This document shows, piece by piece, positions 63,001 through 64,000 of a stretch of 64,000 bases of DNA. Numbering within the stretch: position 1 is the stretch's first letter; each line of letters begins with the position of its first letter. A program made the translations under genes and the position numbers. The DNA is from Reticulitermes speratus (taxonomy: Eukaryota; Arthropoda; Insecta; Blattodea; Rhinotermitidae): the NCBI GenBank assembly GCA_021186555.1, contig JAJKFL010000330.1, forward strand, positions 28,573,444 to 28,637,443, given 5' to 3'. The notes beneath the pieces are model-generated. The model was not told the DNA's origin and searched no databases. It worked only from the letters and a program-made list of their open reading frames with translations.

Positions 63001-64000
63001 AATCCATCACTGCCGTAGAAAAGCGGAAGAAGAGGAAGGAAAAATCTCCTGCTCCTTCAAAGGAAGTTTTTACTTCGGGGGACAACATTTTGGTTAGTGT
63101 TAACTTCAAATCTAATAAAAGTTCTGGTAGCAAAGATGTGTTAACTACCAGTGGTACTATAGCAGTGGCAGTAAAGGATCCATCAAAAAGGAAACTGCAT
63201 GATGGTTCCTTTGAATTGGACAGAGAGTCAACAAAGAAACCCAAGAAAGATAAGGGTAACAAAGAAAAAGCTTCGCCACATCAGAAAAATGGTGGTATAG
63301 CGGGTGATAAAACTTCAGTTCATTCTGGGGAGAAGAAATCCAAAAAGGGTGCACAGAAAGCTGGAAATAAAGCATCGAGGGTAGCAACTCTCATTAACAA
63401 GAAACCTGTTGCTATTATAGATCTGGACCAGTCACCCTTCCATGAACAGACGCCCTCTCCAAGAGATCTTATAGTTTTGAGTGATAGTGAGGAAGAATGT
63501 GTGGCCAAGGAGGGTGACAGGGAAGAACTGACCGATTCATTGAATAACCGTAGAAATATAAGACCAAGCAGCTGCAGTCCAAAGTCTTCAAAACAAGGTA
63601 CTGCTCCAAGCAGTACAATAGCACACACCCCTGAATCTCAGTCACCACCTATGAATGCAATTGGTAGTTACCTTGTGACTAGCATGGGGCCCAAAACTCC
63701 ACCTGAGCCGCAAATCAAGTTTTCAATTGCAGCAAAGCCACAGTTACGATCTATCAACAATCCTTTGAGAGAAGACGAAGAGGACATGATGGCTGACGAG
63801 GGTGGTCTTGATGACTTGGATCAACGGATAGAGGAGGAACTGGACAGGGGATTGGGAGAGATGCTTCATAAAGGCCCAAATACACCCCCAGAACCACGTG
63901 GTCCTACAACACCCTGTTCACCACCCACTTCTCCTGATGCATATGATCCATTTGATCCTACAAAATCTGGGACGCCATCTCCAGCAGGAGCTTGTACCAG
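34913..64000 (+). CDS. PHRF1: PHD and RING finger domain protein 1 orthologue, 11 coding exons seen, 3' end outside window
   Basis: Joined exons: 34913-35044, 39858-39938, 41317-41434, 43330-43475, 45625-45828, 48311-48460, 49888-50049, 50355-50531, 51227-51499, 56453-56679, 59415-64000+. All junctions keep phase and are GT-AG. About 2,085 residues fall in the window. Order: acidic/serine N-terminus; C3HC4 RING about 195-235 (CPIC...CDHSFC..C...CPVD); PHD C4HC3 (C276, C279, C291, C294, H299, C302, C317, C320); arginine-rich and lysine-rich tracts; the [16 protein letters not shown] motif; acidic, proline and serine-rich sequence; an RS repeat near 1508-1640; a [20 protein letters not shown] motif; and [11 protein letters not shown] near the end. 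Mammalian PHRF1 is a nuclear E3 ligase that binds RNA polymerase II and methylated H3K36. The frame breaks by one base near 62640-62700. Confidence 0.96.
35050..35076 (+). repeat. 27-base T homopolymer directly after a splice donor
   Basis: The PHRF1 exon 1 donor GTAAGT is followed at once by an unbroken T run. U-rich sequence downstream of a 5' splice site is the known binding context of TIA-1/TIAR-type proteins, which help U1 recruitment. It may also be simple slippage. Confidence 0.9.
35165..35225 (-). repeat. Penelope-like terminal remnant with hammerhead-like core
   Basis: On the minus strand CTGAAGA (complement of 35207-35213) is followed by a short stem-loop (tatgctgtaaggctta) and AAAACATGTTG. 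It has the same layout as the repeats at 7009-7212 and 20300-20860. G12 appears to be A. It lies in PHRF1 intron 1. Confidence 0.4.
35965..36300 (+). pseudogene. mariner-like transposase relic
   Basis: Two overlapping frames give fragments that resemble a mariner transposase: [20 protein letters not shown] (HTH-like region), then in another frame [20 protein letters not shown] and CLCQVITSD, which recalls the block around the first catalytic aspartate (I-x-x-D-E). A frameshift lies between them near 36140-36170, and nothing convincing follows. It lies in PHRF1 intron 1. The family assignment is from memory of the motif pattern. Confidence 0.45.
37010..37145. repeat. possible TTAA-type miniature element remnant
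   Basis: Ends 'ctggcaccaaagagttaa', close to the end of the element at 45078-45231, and holds 'gtgtgatgcttgaaacacctaacg', similar to 'gtgtgatactcaaaacgccg' near 46453. The start is not clear. Confidence 0.3.
37766..37924. mobile_element. 159-bp TA-flanked miniature inverted-repeat element
   Basis: Starts CAGTAGAACCCTG and ends CCGGGTTCTACTG, near-perfect inverted ends, flanked by TA at 37764-37765 and 37925-37926. The interior repeats 'aagacttnttaa' motifs. The ends share CAGTRRAACC with the Tigger-like element at 56721, suggesting a related transposase mobilised it. It lies in PHRF1 intron 1. Confidence 0.75.
39858..39938 (+). CDS. PHRF1: PHRF1 coding exon 2
   Basis: Acceptor CATTTCAG; encodes [20 protein letters not shown] and ASRARVP. 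Phase 0 on both sides; donor GTATGT. Acidic/serine-rich, with no domain of its own. Placed by phase and by style shared with exons 1 and 3. Confidence 0.82.
39985..40250 (+). mobile_element. tRNA-derived SINE
   Basis: Head with box A-like 'agtatagtgactaggc' and box B-like 'agttcaattcc', then the body shared with the copies at 13030, 14161 and 28684 ('gggacccacccagcttcc', 'ctccatctagtgttgagg'). It lies in PHRF1 intron 2. Confidence 0.7.
40310..40440 (+). repeat. possible second tRNA-like SINE head
   Basis: 'agtgcagtggcccaagtc' and 'aggattcagtccc' have the spacing of tRNA box A and box B, but the match is loose and the ends are not defined. Confidence 0.25.
41317..41434 (+). CDS. PHRF1: PHRF1 coding exon 3
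   Basis: Acceptor TTTGTCTGCAG; encodes [20 protein letters not shown] then a run of D, and [12 protein letters not shown]. Strongly acidic. Ends AAT-G at donor GTAGGT, phase 1. The last bases of this exon and its donor are the founder unit of the tandem array that follows. Confidence 0.9.
41431..42250 (+). repeat. 73-77 bp tandem array founded on the PHRF1 exon 3 splice donor
   Basis: The unit has core 'ttggctgctgaccagtctgt' followed by 'attgtaggcagtcttgtctg'. Cores lie near 41437, 41737, 41812, 41890, 41963, 42040, 42115 and 42192. Alternate units are 77 and 73-74 bases. The first unit starts at the exon end AATG|GTAGGT and is split by a SINE. The second unit keeps the same AATGGTAGGT at about 41723; later ones drift to atggctagct or atggccagct. 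Confidence 0.9.
41496..41690 (+). mobile_element. SINE insertion with 14-bp target-site duplication
   Basis: Flanked by TTTATTCTACAACT at 41482-41495 and 41691-41704. Removing the insert rejoins a normal unit of the tandem array. The inserted body, with 'gctgtggcccaggggttgac' and 'cctcgggcctgtacaggg', has no coding potential and belongs to a different SINE subfamily from 14161-14459. Confidence 0.85.
43330..43475 (+). CDS. PHRF1: PHRF1 coding exon 4
   Basis: Acceptor GTATTTTAG; encodes [20 protein letters not shown], then [11 protein letters not shown] and [13 protein letters not shown]. Serine/acid-rich sequence leading to the RING. Enters phase 1, leaves phase 0 at donor GTATCA. Confidence 0.88.
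45078..45231. mobile_element. 154-bp TTAA-flanked miniature element
   Basis: Starts CACTTTGGCACCAG and ends TGCAGGCACCAAAGTG. The inverted ends match at 10 of the first 12 positions and TTAA lies on both sides (45074-45077, 45232-45235). A piggyBac-type mobiliser is the simplest reading. It lies in PHRF1 intron 4. Confidence 0.65.
45625..45828 (+). CDS. PHRF1: PHRF1 coding exon 5, RING finger (first part)
   Basis: Encodes a serine run, then [20 protein letters not shown] and [15 protein letters not shown]. It has six of the eight C3HC4 ligands in correct spacing and aligns with human EKCPICLNAF...VGTPENCAHYFC..C. The RING recruits an E2 enzyme for ubiquitin transfer. Donor GTATTT, phase 0. 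Confidence 0.97.
46405..46560. repeat. possible TTAA-type miniature element remnant
   Basis: Begins 'ttaactctttgacatctaat' and shares 'gtgtgatactcaaaacgccg' with the remnant near 37030. Only one end is clear. Confidence 0.3.
46596..47580 (+). mobile_element. LINE (non-LTR retrotransposon) reverse transcriptase remnant
   Basis: Frame fragments read [31 protein letters not shown] (the YADD active-site box of reverse transcriptases), then [20 protein letters not shown] and [17 protein letters not shown], which are typical LINE RT-to-connection blocks. Stops and frameshifts separate them, and everything 5' of the palm domain is missing. It ends near 47580 without a clear poly-A tail. It lies in PHRF1 intron 5, in gene orientation. 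I do not assign a clade. Confidence 0.85.
47986..48072 (+). repeat. (CT)n microsatellite ending in an acceptor-like TTTTTACAG
   Basis: About 87 bases of nearly pure CT, then ctttttacag at 48071-48080. A long pyrimidine tract followed by ACAG is a textbook 3' splice site, yet the sequence after it has stops within a few codons and the real exon 6 starts 230 bases later. Confidence 0.95.
48311..48460 (+). CDS. PHRF1: PHRF1 coding exon 6, end of RING and start of PHD
   Basis: Encodes [20 protein letters not shown], then [13 protein letters not shown] and EDPTYCE. CPVD supplies the last RING ligand pair, KVIRRIPVE aligns with human KILRKIPVE, and YCE supplies the first PHD cysteine. Phase 0; donor GTTAGT. 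Confidence 0.97.
49888..50049 (+). CDS. PHRF1: PHRF1 coding exon 7, PHD finger
   Basis: Encodes [20 protein letters not shown], then [20 protein letters not shown] and PDC. It is nearly identical in layout to human [31 protein letters not shown]. All C4HC3 ligands and the W before the last CxxC are present. An extra C (CREC) replaces S of the human sequence. Donor GTAACA, phase 0. Confidence 0.98.
50355..50531 (+). CDS. PHRF1: PHRF1 coding exon 8
   Basis: Encodes [20 protein letters not shown], then [31 protein letters not shown] is identical to the human motif that follows the PHD. Donor GTTTGT, phase 0. Confidence 0.95.
51227..51499 (+). CDS. PHRF1: PHRF1 coding exon 9, basic tract
   Basis: Acceptor ATTTTTAG; encodes [20 protein letters not shown] and then a dense run of R, K and T ([20 protein letters not shown]), ending [12 protein letters not shown]. 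Human PHRF1 has a similar basic block here. Probably a nuclear localisation or nucleic-acid contact region. Donor GTTAGT, phase 0. Confidence 0.93.
52812..53125 (-). mobile_element. LINE 3'-end fragment
   Basis: The reverse complement matches the 3' part of the LINE at 46596-47580 ('cctcagctagttgagaaatt', 'tgtccatatcctgagccaa'). It lies in PHRF1 intron 9, opposite to the gene. Confidence 0.75.
53620..53840 (+). mobile_element. tRNA-derived SINE-like repeat
   Basis: Head 'gttggctcaactggtaatgc' resembles tRNA box A, with 'cagttgaaatcc' as box B. The body holds 'ctccaggcacatgctgtgat', which recurs near 9601 in FNBP4. The ends are not sharp. Confidence 0.5.
53850..54890 (+). pseudogene. piggyBac-like transposase relic
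   Basis: Scattered in several frames are fragments in the order of a piggyBac (DDE_Tnp_1_7 type) transposase. [19 protein letters not shown] near 53953 is the block that holds a catalytic aspartate. [15 protein letters not shown] is near 54133. A terminal cysteine-rich block, [20 protein letters not shown] then SMRLCV, lies at about 54714-54790. Stops and frameshifts are frequent. It lies in PHRF1 intron 9. The order of three independent blocks is what supports the call. Confidence 0.55.
56453..56679 (+). CDS. PHRF1: PHRF1 coding exon 10
   Basis: Acceptor TTATTCTTAG; encodes [20 protein letters not shown], then [20 protein letters not shown] and [22 protein letters not shown] type motif is found at this place in animal PHRF1. 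Joins exon 9 in phase 0 across a 4.95-kb intron; leaves GG at donor GTAAGA, phase 2. Confidence 0.94.
56721..58258 (+). mobile_element. pogo/Tigger-like DNA transposon, internally deleted
   Basis: 1,538 bases with ends CAGTGGAACCTCG and, inverted, CAGTGAAACCTCTATCC, flanked by TA (56719-56720, 58259-58260). Sub-terminal 'ttttcccgcat' motifs repeat at both ends. Inside is a CENP-B/pogo-type transposase in the same orientation: helix-turn-helix [20 protein letters not shown], then [14 protein letters not shown] and [11 protein letters not shown] (first catalytic D), and a C-terminal KDFLSKK. It lies in PHRF1 intron 10. Confidence 0.88.
57257..58138 (+). pseudogene. Tigger-like transposase, frameshifted and missing most of the catalytic domain
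   Basis: Starts at ATG 57257 ([13 protein letters not shown]) and meets an early TAG at 57296. It continues in another frame from 57304 to about 57440, then shifts again into the frame 57422-58138. The first N-terminal HTH ([13 protein letters not shown]) and a CENP-B-type second DNA-binding half ([16 protein letters not shown]) are present. After NADETG and [14 protein letters not shown] the rest of the DDD catalytic region is gone and an acidic C-terminal tail follows, so this copy cannot make an active enzyme. Families of full length have about 450-550 residues. Confidence 0.85.
59415..64000 (+). CDS. PHRF1: PHRF1 coding exon 11 (over 4.5 kb, open to window end)
   Basis: Acceptor TTTATCAG; joins exon 10 in phase 2 ([16 protein letters not shown]). 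Open in one frame to 62916. From about 62628 the frame one base earlier opens and carries the real protein on: [93 protein letters not shown], open to base 64000. Contents in order: glycine/arginine and proline-rich part, acidic repeats ([22 protein letters not shown]), lysine-rich part, RS domain (62270-62700) and conserved distal motifs. The C-terminus, where mammalian PHRF1 has its SRI-type RNA polymerase II binding domain, is beyond the window. Confidence 0.93.

Overview
The window is animal nuclear DNA, most likely from an insect. The genes are split by many introns with GT/AG ends, the non-coding DNA is AT-rich, and decayed transposons and simple repeats are common. The mixture of old LINE, tRNA-derived SINE, Penelope-like, pogo/Tigger, mariner and piggyBac-type remnants would suit a large-genome hemimetabolous insect such as a cockroach or termite, but that placement is an inference. 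I see no bacterial, phage or CRISPR sequence.

Three host genes account for all the convincing coding sequence. (1) 5843-25846, + strand: the orthologue of formin-binding protein 4 (FNBP4), 12 coding exons, about 1,500 residues, with two WW domains and a long polyproline tract. (2) 29892-31705, - strand: ribosomal protein S13 (RpS13, uS15 family), 4 coding exons, 151 residues, intact. (3) 34913 to beyond the window end, + strand: the orthologue of PHRF1 (PHD and RING finger domain protein 1), 11 coding exons seen, with an acidic N-terminus, RING, PHD, basic tracts, a very long last visible exon with an RS-rich segment, and a distal region that runs off the window. FNBP4 and RpS13 are convergent. 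RpS13 and PHRF1 are head to head across about 3.2 kb that probably holds both promoters. FNBP4 and PHRF1 are both predicted to be nuclear proteins linked to transcription or RNA processing. RpS13 is a housekeeping gene, and I see no sign that the three form one pathway.

The introns and intergenic DNA hold most of the unusual structure. A 73-77 bp tandem array in PHRF1 begins on an exon-intron junction, and a SINE with a clean 14-bp target duplication interrupts its first unit. Four hammerhead-ribozyme-like cores lie in Penelope-like repeat remnants, two pairs of them as inverted repeats. A TA-flanked pogo/Tigger copy with a broken transposase lies in a PHRF1 intron, and short TA-flanked elements share its end motif. 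Two TTAA-flanked miniature elements share the window with a decayed piggyBac-like transposase. A ~143-bp tandem array lies in the last FNBP4 intron.

Two places in otherwise healthy genes are out of frame by one base: the FNBP4 exon 2/3 junction, and PHRF1 near 62640-62700. Adding one base would restore the frame in each, which points to assembly indels or recent variants rather than dead genes. I found no clearly undescribed biological system. The strongest leads are the splice-site-derived array and the hammerhead-like repeats.
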